Shown here piece by piece: positions 33,527-43,353 of a DNA stretch of 64,000 bases. The translations under genes and the position numbers were made by a program. The notes under the pieces are model-generated. The model made no database searches and was not told the DNA's origin. It saw only the letters and a program-made list of their open reading frames with translations. Source of the DNA: Cardiobacterium sp. Marseille-Q4385. Lineage in GTDB: Bacteria; Pseudomonadota; Gammaproteobacteria; Cardiobacteriales; Cardiobacteriaceae. The stretch spans positions 124,001 through 188,000 of the forward strand of contig NZ_OU745373.1 in the NCBI RefSeq assembly GCF_916618745.1. The letters are read 5' to 3'. Numbering within the stretch: the first letter of the stretch is position 1; the number at the start of each line of letters is the position of its first letter.

Positions 33527-33725
33527 GTGCCCGTTTTTCATCCACTCTGCCCTTCCTGTCTATACCACTCACCTCATCGCTATACGCCTATGCCTGCTCG
33601 TCCCATTATCTATATGTGGTTTTTCGTGATAATAATGTGAATTCATTGTTTGTTGAGTGTTGTATCCACACTATTCAGAGGTAATGTGTTAGAATTCGCG
33701 CGAATTTTTAACCATGAGGTGCTAT

Positions 33726-34973
33726 ATGCCTGCTTTGATTCCGCTCAGAAAACCGCTTTTAGAACGGCTGCAACGTTATGTGAAGGTGCACACTACTTCC
33801 GATGCGGCCAGCACGACCGTGCCGACCACGCCGCAGCAGTGGGATTTGCTGCGCCTCCTGCGTGATGAAGTGACGGCGCTGGGCATGACGGAAGTCTCGC
33901 TCGACGACAAGGGCTATCTTTTTGCCACTCTGCCCGCCACTACTGACAAGAAAGTGCCGGTGCTGGGCTTCATGGCGCACGTCGATACCTCGCCGGAATG
34001 CAGCGGCGAGAACGTCAAACCGCAGGTCATCGAGAATTATGGCGGCGGCGACATCCCGCTCAAAGGCAGTGGCAAGGTGCTCTCGCCCAAAGAATTTCCG
34101 GCACTGGACGGCCTGCACGGGCACACGCTCGTCACCACCGACGGCACGACCCTGCTCGGCGCGGATGACAAGTCCGGCATCGCCATCATCCTCTCGGCGG
34201 TGGAATACCTGCTGGCGCATCCGGAAATCCCGCACGGCAAAATCCGCGTCGCTTTCACCCCGGACGAAGAAATCGGGCGCGGGCCGAAACATTTTGATGT
34301 CAAGGCCTTCGGCGCCGATGTCGCCTATACCGTGGACGGCGGCCCGCTGGGCGAATTGCAGTACGAAAACTTCAACGCCGACGAAGGCGTCGTGACCTTC
34401 TATGGCCGCAGCGTACACACCGGCACGGCGAAGGGCGTGATGGTGAACGGCCTTGCCCGCGCCTGCGAATTTCATAACCGCCTGCCTGCGCACCTCACCC
34501 CGGAAGAAAGCGAGGGACGCGAGGGCTTCATCCACCTCTACAAATTCGAGGGCACGCTGGAAGAATGCCGCCTGCGCTATTTGCTGCGCAGTTTCACCCG
34601 TGAGGAACTGGCCGACCTCGGCAAGATGCTCAGCGACACGATGGCAGCGATGCAGCGTGATTATGGCGAGCACTGCGGCAAGGTCGAAATCCACGAGCAG
34701 TACCGCAATATGCGCGAAAAAGTCGAACCGCACCGCTACGTCGTCGATATCGCCGAAAAAGTGATGCGCGATTTCGGCATTACCCCGCTTACCGCACCGA
34801 TTCGTGGCGGCACCGACGGTGCGCAGATTTCCTACATGGGCCTGCCGACGCCAAACCTCTTCACCGGCGGGGAAAACTTCCACGGCGCGTTTGAATTTAT
34901 CTCGCTGGATGTGATGGAACAGGCGGCAAACGTCGTCCTCGGCATCATCTGCGAATTCGCACAACGCGATTAA
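33726..34973 (+). CDS. pepT: Peptidase T (tripeptidase)
   Basis: Cytosolic M20B zinc aminopeptidase that releases the N-terminal residue from tripeptides. 415 residues (E. coli 408). Metal-site motifs: GFMAHVDTSPE near residue 79, LGADDKSGIA near 139 and TPDEEIGRG near 174; GRSVHTGTAKG is the dimerisation-domain signature, and a histidine near 380 (GENFHGAFEF) completes the site. ATG 33726 follows ATGAGG; the ATG twelve bases earlier is part of that site. Confidence 0.95.
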   Translation: MPALIPLRKPLLERLQRYVKVHTTSDAASTTVPTTPQQWDLLRLLRDEVTALGMTEVSLDDKGYLFATLPATTDKKVPVLGFMAHVDTSPECSGENVKPQVIENYGGGDIPLKGSGKVLSPKEFPALDGLHGHTLVTTDGTTLLGADDKSGIAIILSAVEYLLAHPEIPHGKIRVAFTPDEEIGRGPKHFDVKAFGADVAYTVDGGPLGELQYENFNADEGVVTFYGRSVHTGTAKGVMVNGLARACEFHNRLPAHLTPEESEGREGFIHLYKFEGTLEECRLRYLLRSFTREELADLGKMLSDTMAAMQRDYGEHCGKVEIHEQYRNMREKVEPHRYVVDIAEKVMRDFGITPLTAPIRGGTDGAQISYMGLPTPNLFTGGENFHGAFEFISLDVMEQAANVVLGIICEFAQRD

Positions 34974-34981
34974 ACAAGAGA

Positions 34982-35011
34982 CGCGCGCAGCCGTTCGCGG
35001 TTGCGCGCGGA
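34982..35011. other. Strong GC hairpin after pepT
   Basis: CGCGCGCAGCCG-TTCG-CGGTTGCGCGCG with one G-T pair. There is no T run after it, so it may stabilise the pepT mRNA or act as a weak terminator. Confidence 0.45.
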
Positions 35012-35099
35012 TAAAAATAGACCTCCGCCAGGCGAATAACGATTGACCCGCCGGGCGGGATAACGACACATCCCCCGCTAATCCCACCGGAATACCCTC

Positions 35100-36476
35100 A
35101 TGCACAGTGCCACACTCAGTATCCTCATCGGCGTCCTCGCCCTCATCGCTGCTGGCGGTTTCATCATTAAGGGTTATAACGCCAAAGGCGTGCTCTTTGC
35201 CATCGGCATCGCCCTGCTCGTCGTCGCCCTCGCGCTCGGCAACGACATCGTCAAGACCCCAAGCGGCCACCCTGTCGCCGATGTCAGCAACAGCATCTAC
35301 GCCCTCTTTGAAAAACGCGGTGGCGGCCTGGGGATGATCATCATGATCCTCATCGGCTTCTCCGCCTACATGTCGCATGTCGGCGCCAACGACGTCGTCA
35401 TCCGCGTCCTCTACAAACCGCTGCGCCATGTGCGCTCGCCCTACGTGCTGATGATCGGCGGCTTCATTCTCGCCGGTCTGATGTCGTTCGCCATCCACTC
35501 GGCGACCGCCCTCGGCGTCTTCCTCATGGCGACGCTGTTCCCCATCATGACCCGCCTCGGCATCAGCGCGCCGTCAGCGGCAGCCATCTGCTCGTCCACT
35601 ACCGTGGTCAACCTCGCGCCGACCGCAGCCGACGTCATCCTCGCCGCCGAAAAAGCCAACGCCAACCTGATCGACTTTGCCTTCAAGACCATCCTGCCGA
35701 TGTCGCTGGCCGCGCTGTTCTTCGTCGCCATCGCCCACTACTACTGGCAGCGCTATTGCGACCGCCGCGAAGGGTTGGTGCAAACCACAAACGGTACGCC
35801 GCTGGCCGGCACCGAAGCGACCGCGCTGCAAAGCGATGCGCCGCTCGGCTACTTCATCCTGCCCTTCCTGCCGATCATCGGCCTCTTTATCTTCGACGGC
35901 GTCGTCGCCGAAAAAGTCGAACTGGGCGGGCTGGTCGTCCTGACCATCTTCATCACCGCCCTGCTGGAATTTGCCCGCACGAAAAAAGCGACGAAAGTTT
36001 ATGAAGGCCTCGAAGTCTGCTACCGGGGCATGGCGGAAGGCTTCTCCGCCGTGGTCGTGCTCCTCGTCGCCGCCGGAATCTTCGCGCATGGCTTGGAAAG
36101 CATCGGCTTCGTCAAGGCATTGATCGAATCCGCACAAAGTACCGGCGCGGCGGCAAACGTCGTCATGCTGGCGCTGGTCATCATCACCCTGATCGTCGCC
36201 ATCGCCGCCGGATCGGGCAACGCCGCCTTCTTCGCCTTCGTCGAACTCGCGCCAAAACTCGCCGGCCAGATGGGGATCAACCCCGCCTACCTCATCGCAC
36301 CGATGATGCAGGTCTCAAACACCGGACGCAGCCTGTCGCCAGTTTCCGGCGTGATGGTCGCCGTCTCCGGCGCAGCCAAAATCTCGCCGCTGCTGCTCGT
36401 CAAACGCAACAGCGTGCCGGGTCTGGTCGCGGTGCTCGTGGTCGTGGTGTACACCATGATGTTCATCCCCAAATAA
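35100..36476 (+). CDS. dcuC: C4-dicarboxylate transporter DcuC
   Basis: Inner-membrane carrier of the DcuC family (E. coli 461 residues; here 458) that exports succinate or exchanges C4-dicarboxylates under anaerobic growth. About 12 helices; characteristic stretches are GFSAYMSHVGANDVVIRVL near 85, SSTTVVNLAPTAADVILAAE near 163 and PMMQVSNTGRSLSPVSGVMV near 402. Single gene with a strong terminator. FNR control is usual for dcuC, but no clear site was found in the 126-base upstream gap. Confidence 0.9.
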   Translation: MHSATLSILIGVLALIAAGGFIIKGYNAKGVLFAIGIALLVVALALGNDIVKTPSGHPVADVSNSIYALFEKRGGGLGMIIMILIGFSAYMSHVGANDVVIRVLYKPLRHVRSPYVLMIGGFILAGLMSFAIHSATALGVFLMATLFPIMTRLGISAPSAAAICSSTTVVNLAPTAADVILAAEKANANLIDFAFKTILPMSLAALFFVAIAHYYWQRYCDRREGLVQTTNGTPLAGTEATALQSDAPLGYFILPFLPIIGLFIFDGVVAEKVELGGLVVLTIFITALLEFARTKKATKVYEGLEVCYRGMAEGFSAVVVLLVAAGIFAHGLESIGFVKALIESAQSTGAAANVVMLALVIITLIVAIAAGSGNAAFFAFVELAPKLAGQMGINPAYLIAPMMQVSNTGRSLSPVSGVMVAVSGAAKISPLLLVKRNSVPGLVAVLVVVVYTMMFIPK

Positions 36477-36493
36477 GCAGCAAATCGCAGCTT

Positions 36494-36519
36494 GCCGCCG
36501 CTACTGCGGCGGCTTTTTT
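36494..36519 (+). terminator. Terminator of dcuC
   Basis: GCCGCCGC-TACT-GCGGCGGC followed by six T. Confidence 0.88.
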
Positions 36520-36762
36520 ATGTTCGGCGTTTCCAGCTGGATACCCCCAACCACCCTGCCCTGTTAAACAAATTCAGCCTTTAATTGCCTAAATGCAGAA
36601 TAAAAAACCATAAAAAGGACGAAACAAAGCATAAAAGTCCAAGAATCATCATTTTTTCACTAAAAAATCTTTGTCAGCTCCAGAAAGCGTGCTACGCTGT
36701 CGCGCCCGCATGAACCAGCGGTAACATCCCGGCAAACCCCATGAAAAACAAAGAGGTAACCC

Positions 36763-38289
36763 ATGACAGCCAGCACATCCCGGCGCAGTCTCTTCACCCG
36801 TTTCCTTGACGGTGTGGAAAAGGCAGGCAACAAACTACCCGACCCGGTCTTCATCTTCATCATCCTCTGCGCCATCATCCTCATCGCCTCCTGGCTGTGT
36901 GCGCTGGCGGGCGTAACCGCCACCAACCCCGCCGACGGCAAAACCATCACCGCCGTCAACCTGCTGAACCGCGAAAACATCGTGCGCATCATCGAAGACG
37001 CAGTGAAAAACTTTGCCAGCTTCCCGCCGCTCGGCGTCGTCCTCGCTGCCATGATCGGCGTCGGCGTCGCGGAAAAATCCGGCTGGTTCGAAACGCTGAT
37101 GAAAGTCGCTGTCGCCCGCGCCCCCGCCAACCTGCTCATCCCCGTCATCATCTTCGTCGGCATCATGGGCAACATGGCCGCCGATGCCGCCATCATCGTC
37201 CTGCCGCCGATCGCCGCGCTGCTCTTTCTGCGCATGGGCTATCACCCCATCGCCGGCATGGTCTGCGCCTACGCCGCCTGCCTCGGCGGATTTGCCGCCA
37301 ACCTCACCGTCGGCCTCACCGACGTTCTCGCGCTGACCTTCACCCAGCCCGCTGCCGCCCTGATTGACGATAAAGTGCCGCTCAATGCCGCGATGAACTA
37401 CTACTTCATCGCCGCCTCCACCTTCCTGCTGCTCGTGGTCGCCTGGTGGGTAACGGGCAAAATCCTCCTGCCGCGCATGGGGCAATACACCCCGGAAGCC
37501 GGCGTGGTGACAAACGATGATGGCAGCGTCAGTCCCAGCGAACGCAAAGCCATGCGTGCAGCGAATTACACCCTGCTCGCCATGCTCGGCCTGCTGCTCA
37601 TCCTGACCATGCCGGAAGGCGCACTGCTGCGCAACGCCGCGACCGGCAGCCTCATCGAAAAATCCCCCCTGATGAACGGCATCGTCTTCATCATCGCCCT
37701 GCTCTTCTTCTTCCCCGGCCTGGTCTATGCCTTCGTCGCTGGCAGCGCCAAAAGCGGACGTGACATATCGCGCATGATGGGCGACTCCATGGCAAACATG
37801 GGTACCTACATCGTCATCGTCTTCTTCGCCGCGCAAATGCTCGCCTTCTTCAACTGGAGCAACCTCGGCATTATCATCGCTATCAAGGGGGCAACCGCCC
37901 TGGGAGGGCAGAACGGCATCACCCTCATCCTCGGCATCATCGCCCTCTCGGCAGGCATCAACATGCTCATTGGCAGCGCCTCGGCCAAATGGGCTATCCT
38001 CGCTCCTATCTTCGTGCCGATGATGATGCTGCTCGGCTACCACCCTGCCTTCACCCAAATGATCTACCGCGTCGGCGACTCCATCACCAACCCCATTACC
38101 CCGATGATGCCCTACATGCCGCTGCTCCTCTCCTACGCGCAGCGTTACAGCAAAAACATCGGCATGGGCACCCTCATCGCCGCCCTCATGCCCTACACCA
38201 TCGCCTTTGCCATCTTCTGGACCCTGCTGCTCATCGGCTGGTACCTGATGAACTGGCAACTCGGCCCGGGCGGCTTTATCTACCTCTAA
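36763..38289 (+). CDS. abgT: AbgT-family transporter
   Basis: 508-residue inner-membrane protein. E. coli AbgT imports p-aminobenzoyl-glutamate; Neisseria MtrF and others in the family export antimetabolites such as sulfonamides. Family sequences include RFLDGVEKAGNKLPDPVFIF at the start, GNMAADAAIIVLPPIAALLF near 145 and a C-terminal hairpin with NPITPMMPYMPLLLSYAQRY. Sixteen bases downstream is an M20 amidohydrolase, which matches the abg arrangement and favours import plus cleavage of p-aminobenzoyl-glutamate or another N-acyl amino acid. Confidence 0.87.
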   Translation: MTASTSRRSLFTRFLDGVEKAGNKLPDPVFIFIILCAIILIASWLCALAGVTATNPADGKTITAVNLLNRENIVRIIEDAVKNFASFPPLGVVLAAMIGVGVAEKSGWFETLMKVAVARAPANLLIPVIIFVGIMGNMAADAAIIVLPPIAALLFLRMGYHPIAGMVCAYAACLGGFAANLTVGLTDVLALTFTQPAAALIDDKVPLNAAMNYYFIAASTFLLLVVAWWVTGKILLPRMGQYTPEAGVVTNDDGSVSPSERKAMRAANYTLLAMLGLLLILTMPEGALLRNAATGSLIEKSPLMNGIVFIIALLFFFPGLVYAFVAGSAKSGRDISRMMGDSMANMGTYIVIVFFAAQMLAFFNWSNLGIIIAIKGATALGGQNGITLILGIIALSAGINMLIGSASAKWAILAPIFVPMMMLLGYHPAFTQMIYRVGDSITNPITPMMPYMPLLLSYAQRYSKNIGMGTLIAALMPYTIAFAIFWTLLLIGWYLMNWQLGPGGFIYL

Positions 38290-38305
38290 ACCCAGGAAAA
38301 CCACT

Positions 38306-39469
38306 ATGGAACAATACCTGCAACAACTCACCGCATGGCGCCGTCACCTGCACCAGCATCCCGAACTCTCCTTCGAAGAAGTGGAAACCAGCCGCTTCAT
38401 TGCCGAAGAAATGGGCAAACTCAAACACGCAAGCCGCATCGAACGCCTGACCCCGACCAGCGTCGTCGTCGTCTTTGCCACCGGCAAACCCGGCGCCAAA
38501 ATCGGTCTGCGCGCCGACATAGATGCCCTGCCCATCCAGGAAGAGCGCGACGACCTGCCCTTCCGCTCGGTGAACGACGGCAAAATGCACGCCTGCGGTC
38601 ACGACGGCCACACCGCCATCCTGATGGCCGCCTGCCGCTACTTTGATGATCACTACGACCAACTCAGCGGCGAAATCCACGCCATCTTCCAGCACGCCGA
38701 AGAAAAACTGCCCGGCGGCGCGCGGGAAATGGTCGCCACCGGCTACTTCGATGACTTCGACTTCATCTACGGCCAGCACCTCTTTTCCACCTCGCCTGTC
38801 GGCATCCTCGACATCAAAGACGGCATGGCCAGCGCCAATACCGACGCCTACTACCTCACCATACGCGGCAAAGGCGGACACGCCGCCATGCCCGAAGGCA
38901 GCATCGACCCCGTCGTTATCGGTGCCCAGTTCGTTACCCTGCTGCAAAGCATCGTCGCCCGCCGCGTCTCGCCGCACGATGCCCTAGTCATCTCCAACAC
39001 CGTCTTCCGCGCCGGCCACGCGCAGAACGTCATCCCCGATAGCGCCGAACTCGTCGGCAGCGTCCGCACCACCAGCGAAGAACACCGCCAGTTTGCGCGC
39101 AAAGCCATCGAAGACCTCATCAAAAACCTCTGCGCGGCAAACGGCGCGAGCTACGAACTTGACTACCAAATCGGCTACGACGTTACCTGGAACGATCCGG
39201 CGAAAACCGCCATCGTGCGCGAACTCGCCACCGCCCGCTTCGGCGCAGAACACATCGTCAGCCTGCCGGGCATGATGGGCGGTGAAGACTTCAGCGCCTT
39301 TGCCCGCTGTGCCCCCGCCACCTACGCCGTGATCGGCTCTGGCGCGCCCAACTTCGACTACCCGCACCATCACCCCAAATTTGGCCTGGACGAACGCTGC
39401 TTCGCTATCGGCCTGCAAATGATGATTGACGTCGGCATGAACAGTGCCCGCTTCAAGTCACAGATTTAA
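38306..39469 (+). CDS. M20D amidohydrolase (AbgA/B or hippurate hydrolase-like)
   Basis: 387-residue metal-dependent amidohydrolase. It has WRRHLHQHPELSFEE at the N-terminus, LRADIDALPIQE near 72, the metal site CGHDGHTA near 96-103, an HAEEKLPGGA stretch, GKGGHAAMPE in the dimer lid and a late MMGGEDFSAF. Only one such gene follows abgT, whereas E. coli has abgA and abgB. It may cleave the imported p-aminobenzoyl-glutamate or a similar N-acyl amino acid. Confidence 0.87.
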   Translation: MEQYLQQLTAWRRHLHQHPELSFEEVETSRFIAEEMGKLKHASRIERLTPTSVVVVFATGKPGAKIGLRADIDALPIQEERDDLPFRSVNDGKMHACGHDGHTAILMAACRYFDDHYDQLSGEIHAIFQHAEEKLPGGAREMVATGYFDDFDFIYGQHLFSTSPVGILDIKDGMASANTDAYYLTIRGKGGHAAMPEGSIDPVVIGAQFVTLLQSIVARRVSPHDALVISNTVFRAGHAQNVIPDSAELVGSVRTTSEEHRQFARKAIEDLIKNLCAANGASYELDYQIGYDVTWNDPAKTAIVRELATARFGAEHIVSLPGMMGGEDFSAFARCAPATYAVIGSGAPNFDYPHHHPKFGLDERCFAIGLQMMIDVGMNSARFKSQI

Positions 39470-39497
39470 CCCCCATGCCAATCACAGGAACCCTCCC

Positions 39498-39947
39498 ATG
39501 AATCTCATCCGCCGCTTCCTCCTCACCCTGCCCATGCTTGCCACTGCCGCCCTCGCACAAAACGCACCGCTGACCATCGATAGCCGTTACGACTTCGCCG
39601 CCACCGTCACCGCCCTGGAGACCGCCATCCAGGAAAAAGGCATGACCCTCTTCGCCCGCATCGACCATCAGGCGGCGGCGAAAGAGGCAGGACTCGATAT
39701 GCAGCCTGCCACCGTCCTCATCTACGGCTCGCCCAAAGCCGGTACGCCGCTGATGCAAAATGACCCGACCCTCGCCCTGCAACTGCCGCTGAAAGTGCTC
39801 ATCACCGAGAACGACGGTAAAGTGCAGGTGCTACTGAACAGCGCCGAACAAGTGGTGGCGCGCAGCAACACCCCGTACAGCGCTGTGGAAAACACCCTCG
39901 CCAACGCGGAAAAACTGATACGCGCGACCGTCGCCGTGCAACCGTAA
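39498..39947 (+). CDS. Exported DUF302 protein
   Basis: 149 residues with a signal peptide (RRFLLTLPMLATAALA). The rest is a DUF302 domain: YDFAATVTALETAIQEKGM, ARIDHQAAAKEAGL, VLIYGSPKAGTPLMQ. The family is widespread and periplasmic or membrane-linked, without an established function. AGGAACCC precedes ATG 39498. It lies 28 bases after the amidohydrolase and may be in the same transcript. Confidence 0.87.
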   Translation: MNLIRRFLLTLPMLATAALAQNAPLTIDSRYDFAATVTALETAIQEKGMTLFARIDHQAAAKEAGLDMQPATVLIYGSPKAGTPLMQNDPTLALQLPLKVLITENDGKVQVLLNSAEQVVARSNTPYSAVENTLANAEKLIRATVAVQP

Positions 39948-39960
39948 AACCCCAGAAAAT

Positions 39961-40002
39961 GCCCCGCTTGGCGGGGCCGGGATTTATCCCGCTTGGCGGG
40001 CG
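39961..40002 (+). repeat. Two dispersed repeat copies before rluE
   Basis: CCCCGCTTGGCGGGG (39963-39977) and TTATCCCGCTTGGCGGGC near 39983-40000, members of the CCGCTTGGCGG family. Confidence 0.8.
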
Positions 40003-40039
40003 GCAGCGTACAATGCCGCCCGTTTTTTTGTGCGGAGGG

Positions 40040-40594
40040 ATGATGCTGATTTTGCTGAACAAGCCGTTTAACGTGCTATGCCAGTTCACCGACAAATCCG
40101 GGCGGGCGACGCTCGCCGATTATGTGGATGTGCCGAACGTCTATCCGGCGGGATTGCTGGATTTTGACAGCGAGGGACTGGTCGTGCTCACCGACGATGG
40201 CCGCTTGCAGGCGCGTATCGCTGACCCGCGTTTCAAACTGGCGAAGCGTTACTGGGTGCAGGTGGAAGGTGAGGCGGATGAAGTGGCGCTCGCGCAGTTA
40301 CGCGCCGGGGTGTGGCTGAAGGACAAGAAGGCGCAGACGGCGCGCAAGACGCTGCCCGCCGAAGTGTGCCGCATCGCGCCACCTGCGCTGTGGCCGCGCG
40401 AACCGCCGGTGCGGTTCCGCAAATCGGTGCCGGATTCGTGGCTGGAAATTGTCATCCGCGAAGGGCGTAACCGCCAGGTGCGGCGGATGACGGCAGCGGT
40501 CGGCCTGCCGACGCTGCGTTTGGTGCGGGTGCAGGTTGGTGATTGGTCTTTGGGCGCGCTACAATCCGGACATTGGCAATTTGTTAAAAAATGA
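40040..40594 (+). CDS. rluE: 23S rRNA pseudouridine(2457) synthase
   Basis: RsuA/RluE-family pseudouridine synthase; RluE modifies U2457 of 23S rRNA. 184 residues, without an S4 domain, as in RluE (E. coli 217). The catalytic Asp is in YPAGLLDFDSEGLVVLT near residue 42 and IREGRNRQVRRMTAAVG is the late family motif. ATG 40040 (or 40043) follows GGAGGG. trpD starts seven bases after it, so the three genes rluE-trpD-trpC are probably one transcript. Confidence 0.9.
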   Translation: MMLILLNKPFNVLCQFTDKSGRATLADYVDVPNVYPAGLLDFDSEGLVVLTDDGRLQARIADPRFKLAKRYWVQVEGEADEVALAQLRAGVWLKDKKAQTARKTLPAEVCRIAPPALWPREPPVRFRKSVPDSWLEIVIREGRNRQVRRMTAAVGLPTLRLVRVQVGDWSLGALQSGHWQFVKK

Positions 40595-40601
40595 GGTTTT
40601 T

Positions 40602-41633
40602 ATGTTGAAGGAAGCGATTGATTTGCTGGTGCACGGCCAGGATGTGCCACCGGAGTTAATGCGCAGCGTGATGCTGGCGCTGATGAACGGTGAGGCTGAT
40701 CCGGCGGCGGTTGGTGCCTTTTTGACGGCGCTGACGATGAAGGGCGAGACGGCAAGCGAGGTGACGGCAGCAGCGCAGGTGATGCGCGAACTGGCAAAAC
40801 CCGCCGATTTGGGCGAGGGTGTGCTGGTGGATCCCGTTGGCACTGGCGGCGATGGCGCCAGTCTTTTTAACGTCTCGACGGCAGCGGCAGTGATTGCCTC
40901 CGCCGGCGGGGTGAAGATCGCCAAGCATGGTAACGTCGCCGCCAGCAGTGCTTCCGGCAGCGCCGATCTCTTGCGTCAGGCGGGCGTGGTCGTGGATCTC
41001 GAACCCGCGCAGGTGAAAGCATGTATTGCGGAAACGGGTTTCGGCTTCATGTTCGCCCAGGCCTATCACCAGGCGATGCGCCATGTGGTGCCCATCCGTC
41101 GCGCCATTGGCATCCGCACCGTGTTTAACGTCCTGGGCCCGCTGGCCAACCCCGCCGGGGTCAAGCATCAGGTGCTGGGCGTGTTCAGCAAAGCGTGGCT
41201 ATGGCCGATGGTCGAAGTGGCGCGCTCGCTCGGCGCCAAACGGGTGCTGGCGGTGCATTCGCAAAACGGACTGGACGAATTCAGCGTCACGGCGGTGAAC
41301 CACGTCGTCGAACTGCGTAACGACGGCATCATTTTCGATCACGAAGTAGATCCCAAAACTTTCGACATGACATACAGCGACCACAGCCCGCTGCAAGTCA
41401 AGGATGCGGCGCAAAGCCTGGCGCTGATTGAGCAAGTGTTTGCGACAGGCGAACCCGCGATCGGCTTCGACATGCTGGCGCTGAACGCAGCGGCGATATT
41501 CCTCGTCGCCGGAAAAGTGGCGGATTTGGCGGAAGGGGTGGAACTCGCCCGCAGCCTGATGCGCGACGGCAGTGCAACGCGGCAGTTAAGCCGCATCGCC
41601 GCCTGCTCACAACGTTTACAAGGAAATAAATGA
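40602..41633 (+). CDS. trpD: Anthranilate phosphoribosyltransferase
   Basis: Joins anthranilate to PRPP in tryptophan synthesis. 343 residues. The PRPP-binding GTGGDGASLFNVSTAAA lies at about 80-96 and KHGNVAASSASGSADLL at about 108-124; many family members have Arg where the Val of KHGNV stands. ATG 40602 follows GAGG. Its stop overlaps the trpC start. trpE/trpG are not in the window. Confidence 0.95.
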   Translation: MLKEAIDLLVHGQDVPPELMRSVMLALMNGEADPAAVGAFLTALTMKGETASEVTAAAQVMRELAKPADLGEGVLVDPVGTGGDGASLFNVSTAAAVIASAGGVKIAKHGNVAASSASGSADLLRQAGVVVDLEPAQVKACIAETGFGFMFAQAYHQAMRHVVPIRRAIGIRTVFNVLGPLANPAGVKHQVLGVFSKAWLWPMVEVARSLGAKRVLAVHSQNGLDEFSVTAVNHVVELRNDGIIFDHEVDPKTFDMTYSDHSPLQVKDAAQSLALIEQVFATGEPAIGFDMLALNAAAIFLVAGKVADLAEGVELARSLMRDGSATRQLSRIAACSQRLQGNK

Positions 41634-42433
41634 TGGCAACGATTCTGGATGAAATCCTCGCGCACAAGCGGCAGGAAGTAGCTGCGCAAAAACAGCGCAT
41701 TGACATGGACCAGCTGGTCGCGAACATTGCCGCCAGCAACGATACGCCGCGCGGCTTCATGAAAGCGCTGCTGGCGCGGGTCGCGGTTGGCGGCACGGCA
41801 GTCATCGCCGAAATCAAGAAAGCCTCGCCCAGCCTCGGCGTCATCCGCGCCAACTTTGATCCGGTGGCGATTGCCGAAAGCTACGCGGAAGCCGGCGCCG
41901 CCTGCCTGTCGGTCTTGACCGACGAAAAATACTTTCAGGGCAGCGCCCGCTACCTGCGCCTGATCCGCAGCGCGGTTGGCCTGCCGCTTTTGCGCAAAGA
42001 CTTCATTATTGACGAATACCAAATCGTCGAAGCGCGCGCCCTCGGCGCCGATGCCGTGCTGCTTATTGCCGCTGCCCTGAGCGACGACGAACTGGCACAA
42101 TTCACCCGCGTCGCTCACGACCTGGGGCTGGACGTGCTGGTCGAAGTGCATGACGAAGCCGAATGCGAACGCGCACTCAAACTGCCGCTGCGCGTTATCG
42201 GCGTCAACAACCGCAACCTGCACGATTTCTCCGTCTCGCTCGACACCTCAAAACGCATCAAGGCAATGCTGCCGCCGGATTACCTGCTGGTTTGCGAAAG
42301 CGGTATCCACACCCGCGCCGACATTGATGAAATGCAGGCAGCGGACATTCACGCCTTCCTCGTCGGCGGCGCGCTGATGCAGGCGGAAGATCCCGGCGCA
42401 GCGCTGACCACGCTGCTTGCGCCAGCGGCATAA
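41630..42433 (+). CDS. trpC: Indole-3-glycerol phosphate synthase
   Basis: Closes the indole ring from the carboxyphenylamino-deoxyribulose phosphate. 267 residues, a stand-alone TrpC without the PRAI (TrpF) domain fused in E. coli. Active-site stretches: ILDEILAHKRQEV, IAEIKKASPSLG (catalytic Lys), SVLTDEKYFQGS, LPLLRKDFIIDEYQ, VIGVNNRNLHDF and LVCESGIHTR. The start overlaps trpD as ATGA. A strong terminator follows. Confidence 0.96.
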   Translation: MMATILDEILAHKRQEVAAQKQRIDMDQLVANIAASNDTPRGFMKALLARVAVGGTAVIAEIKKASPSLGVIRANFDPVAIAESYAEAGAACLSVLTDEKYFQGSARYLRLIRSAVGLPLLRKDFIIDEYQIVEARALGADAVLLIAAALSDDELAQFTRVAHDLGLDVLVEVHDEAECERALKLPLRVIGVNNRNLHDFSVSLDTSKRIKAMLPPDYLLVCESGIHTRADIDEMQAADIHAFLVGGALMQAEDPGAALTTLLAPAA

Positions 42434-42448
42434 GTCCGCCAGCGACAT

Positions 42449-42479
42449 AAAAAGGCAGACCACCGCGTCTGCCTTTTTT
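42449..42479 (+). terminator. Terminator of trpC
   Basis: AAAAAGGCAGAC/GTCTGCCTTTTTT with a six-base loop. A single dispersed repeat copy on the minus strand follows at 42486-42510. Confidence 0.88.
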
Positions 42480-42638
42480 GCTGATCGCCGCCAAGCGGGA
42501 TAAATACTGGGCTCGTGAAGTAAGTCATCATGTCGTAATTGGATGTGACAGCCATGCCCGGCTCTTCATGGGAATTTAGTATGGGTCGCAATCCGGTGCC
42601 TGTGGCACAATCCGCCGCTTCTTTTCTGTGGAGGTTTT

Positions 42639-43349
42639 ATGTTCCGCTTGTTCCGTCCGGCTGTTGCCGTTTTATTGTTGTCCGCCTCTTTTGCCGCCAC
42701 CGCCCTGCAAAGTTACGTCGCCGAGTATGATTTGACCATTCGCGGCGTCGGCGCCGGGCGGGTACGGCATGAGACGTTTTTTAACGATTTGGGCTATCGC
42801 GTGGAAGCAACCGGCAATCCGTCGCTGGCAGCCAAGATGCTGGGTTATGGCCAGATTCGCGAGAAAGCGGAAGGCCGCATTGCCGGCGACCGAGTGATGC
42901 CCACTTCCTATCGCCGCGAGATGGACGGCAAGGAAAACCAGTTTGTTTACTACAATTATGGCGATCTGGCGAACGGCAAGATTCAGGCGGTCATCGGTTC
43001 GCAAAACAAGGAATTGCGCGTCAACCCGAACGAACCTGCGCTGGATATGCTCGCCCTCGTGGTGCAAAGCACCCTGGATGTGGAGCGGGGTCGTGTCGGC
43101 GAACATAAATACACCCTGGTCAATGAAGACCGCGTGCGTAGCTATGAAGTGAAGCGGTTGCCGGATGAAAAATGGAAGGACGGTAAGAGCGGTAAAACGG
43201 TCGTGGTCAAAGTGTTTGTGCAGACCAGCGGCAGCCGCCAGACCAAAATTTACTTCGCCGAAAATCCTCTCCGTTTGGTAAAATTACAACAACTCAAGGA
43301 TGGGGAATCCCGCTTCGCCCTAAAACTATTGAATTACAAAGCACTCTAA
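42639..43349 (+). CDS. Exported DUF3108 protein
   Basis: 236 residues with a signal peptide (FRLFRPAVAVLLLSASFAATA). The mature part is a DUF3108 domain: VAEYDLTIRGVGAGRVRHE, YRVEATGN, and a late ETRQTKIYFA-like strand (SGSRQTKIYFAENPLRLVKL). These periplasmic proteins of unknown role are often near cell-envelope genes. GGAGG lies eight bases before the ATG. The next gene starts five bases after its stop. Confidence 0.85.
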   Translation: MFRLFRPAVAVLLLSASFAATALQSYVAEYDLTIRGVGAGRVRHETFFNDLGYRVEATGNPSLAAKMLGYGQIREKAEGRIAGDRVMPTSYRREMDGKENQFVYYNYGDLANGKIQAVIGSQNKELRVNPNEPALDMLALVVQSTLDVERGRVGEHKYTLVNEDRVRSYEVKRLPDEKWKDGKSGKTVVVKVFVQTSGSRQTKIYFAENPLRLVKLQQLKDGESRFALKLLNYKAL

Positions 43350-43353
43350 TGTA